From assembly GCA_963971285.1 (NCBI GenBank), contig OZ020244.1:4216001-4280000 (forward strand): a stretch of 64,000 bases of DNA, read 5' to 3'. Position numbers and translations under genes: made by a program. This DNA comes from Astropecten irregularis. Taxonomy: Eukaryota > Echinodermata > Asteroidea > Paxillosida > Astropectinidae. The notes below the pieces were generated by a model. The model was given only the letters and a program-made list of their open reading frames with translations. It was not told where the DNA came from and did not search any database. Each line of letters starts with the position of its first letter. The stretch's first letter is position 1. Shown here piece by piece: positions 32,697 through 42,851 of the stretch.

Positions 32697-33020
32697 GGAC
32701 GATGTACGGTGTTTCAATAGTGAACAACATTGGTACACCAGGCACATCAAGGAGGCCCTCCACTTCCGCCTTCGAGAGAACAACATGAATCGGAGGACAG
32801 CGGCATCAACATCCCCGGATTTTAGCTAATTCCCACCATCCTGCACCACGACCACCGTGACGCAAAGGATGGAACCACCCCAGCTGACCGCAGAGTGAGC
32901 CGTACAACATCCGCTGAAGTGACCCGTCCAAAGTCTGCTGATCAAGGCTGAATGTGAATCCCGCCCAACAGGATATAACGGACACCACAGCATCCAGTTC
33001 TTCAGGTGCCTGATGAAAGC
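32697..33020 (+). pseudogene. Penelope-like C-terminus and 3' region
   Basis: The frame from 32697 reads SEQHWYTRHIKEALHFRLRE then NNMNRRTAASTSPDF, the usual end of Penelope-like proteins after the endonuclease, and stops at about 32826. Noncoding tail follows to CTGATGAAAGC at 33010-33020, where another element is inserted. The tail resumes at 33589. Confidence 0.65.
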
Positions 33021-33588
33021 CAGTGTTGTAGTACTCGTACGCGGTACTCGTACCTGAGTAGTACTCGAGTACCGTTTTCTGAGTACTCGTACTCGTCCTT
33101 TGGTACTTGTACTCGGGCTACAAAATACTCGGAACCCGACATCCAAAAATTGTACTCGAGCATCTACGTACTCGTACTCGATAAAAAGTACTCAATAAAA
33201 AAATCTGTTCAGTTGAAAGTTCGTGGATCTGAGCATTAATTCTAACAAGGAATCAAATCTAGCATATAGAAATTACATGCTTATGAATACAATAGTTGAG
33301 TCTGGAAAATAGACTACGCCGTGCTTGGCATTACGTTGTTGTAACGTACATGTATTACTGTTGCAACACATAGCCACGTGTGTTGACTACCATTTTTAGA
33401 TCACCTACAGCGCAACTTGTTTGGATTTTTTTCCGGAAGATAAATACTTATACTCGTACTTGTACTCGGGTGCACAACGTACTTGTACTCGAAAAACCAG
33501 TACTTGTACTTGACTGGCAAAGTACTCGACCTGTCAAAGTACTCGGCAGTACTCGGTACTCGGAAAAAAGTACTCGACCACAACACTG
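33021..33588. mobile_element. hAT-type miniature element with GTACTC repeats, second copy
   Basis: CAGTGTTGTAGTACTCG to CGACCACAACACTG. It is the reverse-oriented relative of 28724-29359 and shares the unique middle (ATCTGTTCAGTTGAAAGT, GATCTGAGCATTAATT-type). No 8-bp duplication is visible here. It interrupts the 3' tail of the Penelope-like element. Confidence 0.75.
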
Positions 33589-33660
33589 ACATTGAAATCT
33601 AGCATTACCAGCAGCCGAAACGTCGCTTCCAGCAACACAACATCGCGTGACTTTGATCAC
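33589..33660 (+). mobile_element. Distal 3' tail of the Penelope-like element
   Basis: ACATTGAAATCTAGCATTAC and CAGCAGCCGAAACGTCGCTT continue the tail interrupted at 33020. CTGATGA before and GCCGAAAC after the insertion are the two core strings of a hammerhead ribozyme, which Penelope-like elements are known to carry. Folding was not tested. Confidence 0.4.
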
Positions 33661-34263
33661 CCTTTTTTTTTACTTGTACTGCATGTATATTCACCACGAT
33701 GAAAAACCCTTTAGAAGTTCCTTTCTATTAGTTGTAATGTGATTTGTGCAATGGAAATGACATTGTGCTACATATCGTTCTTGTTTGCAAGTAATAATTA
33801 TTTGGGTTTGCATGAAACATTAAACATTTTACAATATAAAAAAACGAAATGAAATGTCCGTTTTTGTTGTTTCAATGGAAGTGGCACTTAGATTTTAAAG
33901 GTGAAGCTAACTACATTTTTAGCCTGAAAATTTGCGCAATCCTTCATAATTTGTACAATAACGCATCCTTGTATAAAACACATTCATGTAATAACATAAT
34001 GTCTGTATGTCATTGCACGTAATGCTTCACATTAATTACCGTTGCGTATTACACACTACAAGTAATACAAACTGAAAATGAAAAATCTTGAGTCAGATGA
34101 CATATTGATCTATTAAAACATCCTCAGAGTAAGCACACAAAGGCAATGGTTCAAATTCCACATTGAGTCAATTTCCTTGATTACACAACATTGTTTTATG
34201 TCAATGATTATTTAGGTATTGGTTTGATCGTAATAACTACTTAGATTATTTGAAAAAACTACT
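33661..34263. other. No gene or repeat recognised
   Basis: AT-rich sequence without splice-flanked open frames. Confidence 0.5.
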
Positions 34264-34590
34264 TTAAAGGTAGTATCATACTCTGGTCAGAGACCAAAAC
34301 AGAAATGTTCACAGTTTATGTATTTTTTTTTACAGGGTATGAAGATGGTGATGGTAGAAACATACCGTTAAAATTTTCCGCCTGAAATGGTGTATTTATC
34401 CAGAAATTAGTAAAACAACGACCGAAAACACTTAAGAAATACTGTGGCCGTTTTTCACAATTTTCTCAAAAAGTGGGCGCCGTATGGGACTGAAATTTTC
34501 ACAGATGGCCCTTACTGTATCTTCCTTGATATTGTTGCCCATGAATCTGTATTTCTTTGACAAAAAAACAAATGTTGATACTACCTTTAA
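34264..34590 (-). mobile_element. TTAA element, subfamily A
   Basis: TTAAAGGTAGTATCATACTC to GTTGATACTACCTT and TTAA. The central palindrome is deleted. Confidence 0.75.
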
Positions 34591-34924
34591 TATTGCGTTA
34601 TTGGGTGACATTTCCATAGGGTTGTGCACAAAACTTAATTTACCAATTTCTAAACATCTTTCAACCCAATGAACTTGAAATTGACATGTTCATATTGAGA
34701 GCATTCTCTGTCTACTATAACAATTTGGACAGTAAAAAAGTGTCTTTAAAAGGTCTCCCCAAGTACATGTACATTGTACTATGGTTACCCTATCCTTCAC
34801 TGACATACGAAAACTGGTCTCCCATGTGTTACTAGGCAAGCATTCACAAATAAAATCACAGTGGTGCATATTGCAGCCCCTATGATAGCTCTGAAGGATA
34901 TTAAACCAAAATTGAATGTTCATC

Positions 34925-35291
34925 ATTATACATGTACTTTGGTAAGAAACCAAAACAGAAATGTTCACAGATTTACGTATAACTTACAGGGTATAAAGAT
35001 GGTGGTGGTAGAAACATACCGTTAAAATGTTTCTGCCTGAAATGGTGTATTTATCCAGAAATAAATAGTAAAACAACGACCGAAAATCTTTTTGATCTTT
35101 TAAAAGATCAAAAATAAAAGAGAAAAGACTTAAGAAATACTGCGGCCATTTTTCTCTATTTTCTCAAAAAGTGGGCACCGTATGGGACTGAAATTTTCAC
35201 AGATGACTGTCGGTTACTGTATCTGTCTCGATTTTTTTGGCCATGAATCTGTATATCTTTGATAAAAACCAAAGTATGATATTACCTTTAA
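34925..35291 (-). mobile_element. TTAA element, subfamily A (left end decayed)
   Basis: ACATGTACTTTGGTAAGAAA through TTTTGATCTTTTAAAAGATC to CCAAAGTATGATATTACCTT and TTAA. Confidence 0.75.
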
Positions 35292-35313
35292 GACTTTGCT
35301 CAAACAATTTGAT

Positions 35314-35696
35314 TTAAAGGTAAAAACATGATAGGTAAAGGTCACAGAACAGCACTATTTTTTTCTGATAATAATAATATTAAATAATAAGTCTGTGAAA
35401 ATTTGAGCCGGATCAATCGGACATCTGAGTTCCGAGAAAATAGCGAAAACCCACACTCAGTTTTTCTTACAAAACATAGGTCTAAAGAATGGTTTTGATC
35501 TTACCCCGAGATCAAAACTGGTTTTGGACTTTGTTTGACTAATTTCTGGATAGATACACCATTTCATGCGGAAATATTTTAACGGTATGTTTCTACCAGC
35601 ACCATCTTCATACCCTGAAAGTTAAACATAAATCTGTGAACATTTCTGTTTGAGTATGTTACCAATCCTGTACTGTACCTTTTTAAAAGAGGTTTG
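35314..35696 (+). mobile_element. TTAA element, subfamily B
   Basis: TTAAAGGTAAAAACATGATA, GGTAAAGGTCACAGAACAGC, to ACCAATCCTGTACTGTACCT. It lies 22 bp after a subfamily A copy. Confidence 0.75.
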
Positions 35697-35888
35697 AAAA
35701 TAATCACTTCAGCTACATGTACGCTGTTATTGTACAAAGTATGTATTCTGAGTTTTTTCTCACTGGAGTCATACATGTAGGTCTGTTTAAAAATAGCTCA
35801 TGCTCCCATTCGTGTCCATCATTTACAAACATTGAACACAAATTTTTGACATGATACTGTACATGTCATGAATTAAACATAATGACCA

Positions 35889-36474
35889 GGGGCCAATTTC
35901 ATAGATCTGCTTAAAGGTAGTATCACACTGTACTTTGGTTTTAGTCAAAGAAATGCAGATTCATGGGTAAAAATATCAAGACAGATAAAGTAACAGTCAT
36001 ATGTGAAAATTTCAGTCCCATACGGTGGCCACTTTTTTAGAAAACAGTGAAAAACGGCCACAGTATTTCTTAAGTCTTTTCTCTTTCATTTTTGGTCGTT
36101 CTTTTACTCTTTTCTGGATAAATACACCATTTCATGAGGAAAAATTTTAACAGCATGTTTCTAACACCACCACCTTCATACCATGTTTAGTTATATGTAC
36201 ATGTGTGTGTGTAAATTTCTGTGAAAATTTCTGTTTTGGCTTCTTACCAAAGTATATGATACTACCTTTAAGCACCAAAATTTGCTTGTAAACGCACCAA
36301 AAACATTGGTTAATAAAATCAGTCAGCCAAAACTCCTTGTGCGTGTTATGCTCAGCAAACAATGGCTGAATAAGGCAAGTCAAAAGCAGTAAACATCACA
36401 TGAAGGATAAAGGAATACTTTTCAAGCTTAAAAGCAAATTTTATAAAGCAGCTCTAGATCATTAGCCCCAGTTA
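35889..36474. mobile_element. GGGCCAATTTCATA-family host element with a TTAA insertion
   Basis: GGGGCCAATTTCATAGATCT at the left and AGCAGCTCTAGATCATTAGC-CCC at the right. Split at its CTGC-TTAA-GCACC site by the element at 35911-36271. Confidence 0.7.
35911..36271 (+). mobile_element. TTAA element, subfamily A (full length)
   Basis: TTAAAGGTAGTATCACACTG to AGTATATGATACTACCTT and TTAA, inside the host element. TTAA is present once on each side. Confidence 0.8.
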
Positions 36475-36481
36475 ATTAAAC

Positions 36482-36564
36482 ATGTGTCCTAGCATAATCC
36501 CGTCTTGACAAGAGAACTTCTCCCCAAAATGATGTTTCATGGAGTTGAACAAGCCTATCCAATA
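36482..36564 (-). other. Exon-like segment, minus strand
   Basis: A strong acceptor (TTTTCCTTTTTTCAG) precedes a frame LDRLVQLHETSFWGEVLLSR then RDYART that looks protein-like. A second frame is also open, and I see no convincing donor before the transposon on its 3' side. It may be the remnant of an exon cut by transposon insertion. Confidence 0.3.
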
Positions 36565-36628
36565 CTGAAAAAAGGAAAATAACTATCTTTCAGCCTAATT
36601 TGCACAGCAAGGGGGATAAAGCACTTTA

Positions 36629-37067
36629 ACAATAGGCACGTTCTCACACACCAAAAAAGTGCGACTATTTGGGTCGCGATTTGCAGCGCGACCCAAATAG
36701 TCGCGCTTATTTGTGTGGGGACACAAATAATCGCGACTATTAGTGTGATTTGGAGCACACTCCAAATCGCACTAAAAGTGCGTCTTTTTGCAATTCATAC
36801 ATGTAGTCGCGATTATTTGCTGTGTGAACGTTGCACCAAAAAATACCGGTTTTTATATCCCATCATGCAAGGCGGGCCCGCGAGTTTAGCACAGGATGCA
36901 TGCCAACTTCACGCATCACTGCGCACGGGCAGTTTTTTGATAGAAATCGTACCGGTACGATTTGGGTCGCGCTTTTTTGGCTGTAGGAACACAACAAAAA
37001 GCGCGACTATTTGGGTCGCGATTTGGAGCGCGACCTAAATAGTGGTGTGTGAGAACGTGCCTATTGT
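36629..37067. mobile_element. TA-flanked miniature element with internal GTCGCG palindromes
   Basis: ACAATAGGCACGTTCTCACA and TGTGAGAACGTGCCTATTGT are exact inverted ends, and TA flanks both (36627-36628 and 37068-37069). The inside has several inverted blocks such as GCGACTATTTGGGTCGCG and GGTCGCGATTTGGAGCGCG. No coding frame. Confidence 0.8.
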
Positions 37068-37171
37068 TATAAAAAACACAGACGCCAAACATTCGCAACG
37101 TGATATTTCAAGACTTGAGTAATTATAAAGGTATACCAGTAACGCTTATTATATATGAGTATGAAACATGG

Positions 37172-38407
37172 GGGTGCAGACCAGTAAATAATTTCCCATC
37201 TTGGCTCCCATGCAAAATGGCCAATTCAAACAAATTATTAAAAATACTCAAGTTTCTCAGGCGATCAAGCCATACCAAAAATGAAGCTGAAAACTTCACC
37301 TTTCGTTTTCTTTAAAATTTTCTATAATGGTAAACAATGACTTTTTGAGAAAAGACCATCTAAAGAAAAATAACCCTAAAACTGCCAAGTTGACTGGTGC
37401 CAGACTAAGAAAAATATAGCCTACATGTATCCCTGAACTACAGTACATTATAAATGACAAAAGTAGAGTGACTTAAGGGCCTGATTTCATCCAAACAACT
37501 CAAAGGTGAACGTCCAAACTCTGGTGACCGGGTTCCATCCATTTTCTTTACAAAACTTCCTATCTAAGGCTCATGTCACACTAGGCAATTTACAGGCAAC
37601 CAGTTTCAGGCAATCTCCAAGAGGAAATTGTCTTCCTCTTGAAATCGTGGTTTAACTTTATAGGGGATAATGAGAAACTGAAAGAAAAATGACTTTTGTT
37701 CTACCAAGACTTTCATTTTGCACGTGGTGTACTTGGTTGCCTCCGAGTTGCCTTGAAAAATTTCCTCGTGTGGCATGGCCCTAAGGCTCAGCAAATGCTT
37801 TTATAAAAAAACATTTTGATGGTACAAGTGTATACAAAATATGAAAGGGTCTCTGCAATGGGAATATTATGGCTTGAACATGTGCCAATAAAAAAATATG
37901 TAGGGATTGAGACTTTACCCACTTCCTCACACTGATTCAAAGTTAAAAACAGGTTTTTTGGTTTGTATGCTAATTAGCATTTCCATATTCATGAGCAAAA
38001 CTGTGATGTCATCTGAGGAACCGAGAGCAGTAACCCAATTGATTTGTGCACAAAAAGTTGGGGTTGTTTTATAGGTTTTCTGACAGACCTTTTCCTCCTC
38101 AATGGGTTTTATTTTGCCAAATATATGTTCCTTTCACTCAACTGGTGGCACGTAATTTTTTTACAAAACCATTTCTGTAGGTCAAGTTTGCCTCTTCATT
38201 TTCTATGTTTTTTCATTATACTGTTGGTTCCCTACCTGAGTATGCATGAATATCCCCCAAATAAGACTTGCCATTCATTACTTGTCAGTATATTCTCTGT
38301 ATGAAGGCAATAAAATAACCTCACTGAAAAAAGCACTGCAGGAACTCTTTAAGCTCCGCGGACTGATTTGGACAGGCTATTAGTAGGCCTATAGCTGGTC
38401 TGCACCC
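37172..38407 (-). mobile_element. Longer relative (1.24 kb) of the 467-bp array transposon
   Basis: GGGTGCAGACCAGTAAATAA at the left and a decayed GCTGGTCTGCACCC at the right match the termini of the 467-bp element in the 42-56 kb array. 37172-37560 and 38345-38407 align to that element in reverse. About 780 bp in the middle is absent from the array copies. No matching 4-bp flanks. No clear transposase; a small frame at 38044-38304 is hydrophobic and unconvincing. Confidence 0.65.
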
Positions 38408-38522
38408 TTCAGGCGAAAACTTTTCGTCTGCTGAAATAAAATCTGTTAGATCGTACTGAAATACATTCTCAAAATTTGTTCAGTCATAAGGGTTTTAATT
38501 AATAAGGAACATTTTATTTTGA

Positions 38523-38675
38523 TTAAAGGTACTATCATACTTTGGTAGCATACCGAAACCGAAATCTTCGCAGATTTACGTATAACTTACAGGGAATAAA
38601 GATGGTAAAGGTACACATACACATGGTGTAGAAACATAATTTTCTACCTGAAATGCTGTTTTTATCCAAAAAAGG
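38523..38675 (-). mobile_element. TTAA element, subfamily A (left part only)
   Basis: TTAAAGGTACTATCATACTT to TGAAATGCTGTTTTTATCCA, then lost at the next element. Confidence 0.6.
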
Positions 38676-38689
38676 TTGTTTGTGGACTT

Positions 38690-39572
38690 GGTTCCTAAAG
38701 CTATAAAGGAAAGGAAAGCAACTTTTTGTATTAAGAGACTTACCTAGATAAAATATACGTTAGTGGTGTCTTCTTCAATATTAGCAAGGTTAAATTTGTG
38801 GGAATAGGGCAGGGCTTTGATTTTTTAGGGAAATGATGGGGTAAAACAGCCTGAAATCGGCCCACCACCTTCAGGTACACAAACAGGTAAGAAAATTGTA
38901 CTTTTTTACTTTTTAAGGACACTCTGGAACATTTGCTGAAAGTCAAAAATATCGTTTGGGAACAGTAGAAGCTATAAAAAGTTGCTTTCCTTTCAAGTTT
39001 TCATATAGGCATAACTTTATCGTTTTGGGGATTGTGATAAGAAGGGATCCCCAAACACATTGATTAATTTAGCCCTTAAATAGCTTCTACTCCTCAAAAA
39101 TGATACTTTTGACATTCAGCAAATGTTCTAGGGTCCTTAAAAGCCTAGATTGAAGAAATTTCTGCAACATTTCAGTGTAAAAATGCAATTTTCTTACATG
39201 CTTCTTGCAAACTTGAAAACAGACCGTCTAATCGCGTGAGGCCATTTTGTCTTGTCTGGTTAGTCTAACAGTTAGTGCCCAGACTCAACAGATCAAGAGT
39301 CTTCAAAATGTCAGAAGGCCATTTCCCACGTCACTTGACCAATCTCGGGGGTGGAAACCAGACTATTCTCGTCTGCGGCCGTCCGTGCGGCCGTGAATTG
39401 TTCCATCTTCGTAACTGTCTTTACCCCATAATTTCCCTCAAAAATCAAAGCCCTGCCCTCTTTCCACAAAACTAACTTTGCTAATAATGTAGAAGAGGAC
39501 ATCACCAAGGTATATTTAGGTAAGTAACTTTCAAAAAGTAGTTTTCCTTTCCTTTATAGTTTTGGGACCCGT
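38690..39572. mobile_element. Long inverted-repeat element with a second internal hairpin
   Basis: Outer arms: 38690-38850 (CTATAAAGGAAAGGAAAGCA ... CAAGGTTAAATTTGTGG) and 39420-39572 in reverse. Inner arms: 38917-38975 (TTAAGGACACTCTGGAACAT) and 39078-39140 in reverse. A single-arm copy is at 23043-23265. Donor-like GTAAGT sequences belong to the repeat. Confidence 0.6.
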
Positions 39573-40628
39573 CTTATCACAATCCCCATAGTTTTTATAA
39601 ACCACTTGTCCACAATGCAATTAGCCTACTAAAAATTTTGTTCAGTCAGACATTAGGGTTTTACATTTTAGGAAATCTCATTTTGGAACAGCAGAAGCTT
39701 TTTAAGAGCTAAAAATATTCGTTGTGGACTAATCTACCAAATCCTATTTCACATGACAATGCCATGCCAATTGCGAAAATATGAGATGTGAGCAGACGAT
39801 AACTATTTGTGCAAACAAAACAAATGATTCAGTGTATCACTCAGACTAGAGTCAGACATTTCAGATTTTTGACTCACCCAAACTTTCATCTTGTACTAAA
39901 ATTCCTGTATTCCTCCGGTCCATTTGCTCCTAGAATCACTCAGACACATTAAAACGTTGTTCCAAAATGTATTTTAGTCCTCAAATTTGCAAACAAGGTT
40001 AAAAAATTCGAAGGAATCCGGTTCTTAAAAAGTAAAATCCAGCCAGCGCCCACTTTTTCAGAACTTTAAATGACAATGCACGCCTCTCGATTGGCTGTAA
40101 TTCGCCAAATGAGGGCGCTGTGTTATTTGTTTTCACGGAAGTACTGTGCACATGTGCGTGTATATGGAAATGGTCTGCACGTATTTTTGACAGGAATTTT
40201 GACAGAATGTAGCGTTGAAACTTCGTAATCGGTAGGTCCTGGTTGCAGTGGCTGTTTTCTAACTTGATTTGTCTTAATTGTGGATGTTGATTTTGTACAA
40301 ATTAGCTAAATTGGTGTCAGTGTTCGACTGTTTTTGGTAAAAGTTCTAACGTTTACGTTAGATCAATCATGGAGGAAGGAAGAAGTCACTGGTTGTACTG
40401 TCTCATCACACATTGGGACATTGCGATAATCTGAACCCTTGGTCTGACATTGGGACATGGGCATTACGATAATCATAAGTCAACCTTTGGTCTGACATTG
40501 CCATTCGGATATGGACATTGTCCTAATCTCAGACGGGGTTACCTCAGTTTAGTACACTCAGGTTAGCTGGTATCCAGACCCAGTCATATGTAAGCAATAG
40601 GTGAGTTAGTTTACTGTACAAGCTGGGT
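39573..40628. other. No gene assigned; weak tandem repeat at 40405-40540
   Basis: Three diverged units with GGTCTGACATTGGGACATGG and ATTACGATAATC occur at 40405-40540. Otherwise I see no supported gene. Confidence 0.4.
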
Positions 40629-40635
40629 ACCAGCT

Positions 40636-41105
40636 AGTTGCGATGATCGTAACCCTAGGTCTGACATGGGGACAGGGACCTTAGGGTTACGACAAAACTT
40701 GTTTAAAAAAATGGGTACGACCTTTTTGGCCAACTCCTGAAGTACGTTTCCACTTAGTTTTCCACTTTCCAAAATCCAAACACAAAATCTGACTACATGG
40801 ATCTGATCGGTACTTATCAATGAGTCATATAAAACCACTTTGAATATCGAAAGATCATTTTATGCAGAAAAAATGACCAAAAACTTACCGAAGGTGTCGA
40901 GATTCCCTCCGTTTGCCGTCAGTCGGCCATTTTGAATAGTGCGCAGTGCCATCTCGACCAAATTACGTCATGCGCAATGCCGTTTTGGCTGTTCCACCTT
41001 TCAAACTCAAACTCGCAGCCCTATGGAGGGCTCGTATCACGTGCGTTGTACAGTGCTATACACGGCATATCGCATACAGTGTGTGAGCGTGTCCGTCAAA
41101 TAAAT
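40636..41105 (-). promoter_or_regulatory. Inverted intact copy of the UXT promoter, 5' exon and intron start
   Basis: On the minus strand this reads, without interruption: promoter-like sequence (TGACGTAA at 40963-40970, CAAAATGGCCG at 40924-40934), the 5' exon end (CGGCAAACGGAGGGAATCTC ... CTTCG), donor GTAAGT at 40888, and about 250 bp of intron. The exon and intron part is nearly identical to 56896-57178 on the plus strand; the promoter part is nearly identical to 42238-42372. It is the uninterrupted version of the sequence split by the insertion at 42373-56887. Whether it is transcribed is unknown. Confidence 0.75.
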
Positions 41106-42179
41106 CACAGGTTATTGAATCAGTGACCAGACCCGTGCGCCGAAACTGCCGAATTAAGTTTATTTTCCGCCGCTCTTCTGATATGACAGGTGAAGAAAAA
41201 CGTATACGGCGTGATTTGTTTCCGACAACCAACACAGGCCGACATCGAACACATGCGAAATCTAAATAAAAATAAAAATATTCTGATCGACCGTCCTTCT
41301 AAAGTACCGTAAATCGTCGGCTGATCAGCTTATAAATCTTACTTGAATTTCAATTTCAGTATTCAATATTTTGTTCAATTGGCCAAGTAGAAACACTCTT
41401 TTCATAATTATACTGAATCTAAAATTTTTTTCGTGAAATCCTTCCGAAACCGACCGACGATCGCATTAAAAAATTAAGACGTACAAACATTGCCCACACC
41501 GCAGAGAAAGACAGCCTGGTATCCGCGTGCGTAATAGCCACAGTTTCAAAGCAAACGTGCACCAGCGAAAGTCTCAATCAGTACGTTACACACGTGCCGT
41601 GTGCTTGAAATGAAGTGTATTGCGCTCGGTCGGAAGGCCTTCCTTTTTAGATCGCGGCCGGCGTCGCTCCACCGTTACGGTCGGTGGCTCACGGCCGGCC
41701 GGCTCGGTACAGATTTCACCGTGGGCTTGAAATGTTGCGCTCGGTCGGCACCTTTTTGGATCGCGGCCGGGTTCGTTACCGTATACGGCTCGGTACAGAA
41801 CTACAGATTTGCAGTAAGAAATTGTGGTTTTTCCGCGATCCGCAGTGGAATATTCCGGTGATATTTTTACTAATATGTCCTCACTGTCCTACCGGGTATG
41901 ATCATTTTTTGTGTAATTGATGACCGGATATATTTTTCAGTCCAGCGTTAATTCCGACCACTGCGCGATCTGTGATGAGGTGGATGACCTTTTTATTCTG
42001 TTTGATCATGGATTGTGTCGGCACCGAGTTTGTGACCTGCTAACATATTTTGTCTGTTTGTGAGACCATTCATAAAGGAAATCATTTGATAATCTTAGCA
42101 ATTTCCTTTAGTTCATGATGAAAGATTTGAATTATCAGCGGCAGCTTGACATGGGCAAACAATGCGGACTTAAAAAAAA
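41106..42179. other. Spacer between the two inverted promoter copies; CpG-rich local duplication
   Basis: At 41608-41700 and 41728-41800 a block with TGCGCTCGGTCGG and GATCGCGGCCGG is repeated. No gene supported. Confidence 0.4.
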
Positions 42180-42372
42180 ACCTCCTCCATACTGTATACG
42201 ATATGCGTGTACACGGTATATCATGCACAGCGCACGTGTTATTCTGGGAACACCCTCCATAGGGCTGCGAGTTTGAGTTTGAAAGGTGGAACAGCCAAAA
42301 CGGCATTGCGCATGACGTAATTTGGTCGAGATGGCACTGCGCACTATTCAAAATGGCCGACTGACGGCAAAC
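42180..42372 (+). promoter_or_regulatory. UXT promoter-like region, cut off from its exon by the insertion
   Basis: Mirror copy of 40911-41105; about 120 bp are essentially identical. It contains TTGCGCATGACGTAAT (a CRE-type TGACGTAA at 42313-42320 next to an NRF1-like GCGCATG) and CAAAATGGCCGAC at 42349-42361 (YY1-like), a usual layout for a housekeeping TATA-less promoter. It ends in the 8-bp CGGCAAAC that is repeated at 56888-56895. Confidence 0.55.
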
Positions 42373-42384
42373 ACTGCGCGTTAG

Positions 42385-42851
42385 GGGTGCAGACCAGTAA
42401 ATAGGCCCAAATCGGTCCGCGGAGCTCATTAATTTTTTGTATACCCTCAAAATCTTTTCTCTTAAAGCGTCTGGTGAGCCCTACGTGGTAAGTCTTGTAG
42501 ACAAAATGGATGGAACCCGATCACCAGAGTTTGGACTTTCACCTCTGAGCCGTTTGGATGAAATCAGGCCCTAAATTCGCTCTATTTTTTCCCTGTAGTG
42601 GAGGGGTACTATTTTTGGTCTGGCACCGGTCAATTCGGCCATTTTAGGGGTATTTTTCTTTGAATGTACTTTACGCAAAAAGTCATCGGTTAACCTATAG
42701 AAAATTGAAAAGAAAATGAAAATTGAAGTTTTCACCTTTATTTTGCCGTATTGGTCGATTGCCTCAGAAACTTCTGAGTATTTTTAATATTTTTTTGAAA
42801 TTGGCCATTTTGCGTGGGAGCCTATGGGAATTTATTTACTGGTCTGCACCC
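42385..42851. mobile_element. 467-bp miniature transposon (first array copy)
   Basis: Perfect inverted ends of about 19 bp: GGGTGCAGACCAGTAAATA at the left and its inverse at the right. 4-bp flanks: TTAG on the outer sides of the array, and TAAA/TATA (one mismatch) at the spacer insertion site. No transposase. A longer relative is at 37172-38407. Confidence 0.85.

Noticed and set aside
39275..39475. 66-codon frame starting MSEGHFPRHL with a GC-rich core
   Set aside because: It lies mostly in the inverted-repeat element at 38690-39572, and a donor-like GTAAGT there is shared by repeat copies.
42373..42384. Reading the 12-bp left end as part of the 467-bp element
   Set aside because: The element starts at GGGTGCAG in every copy, and ACTGCGCGTTAG matches the inverse of the sequence at 56876-56887, so it belongs to the outer 514-bp element.
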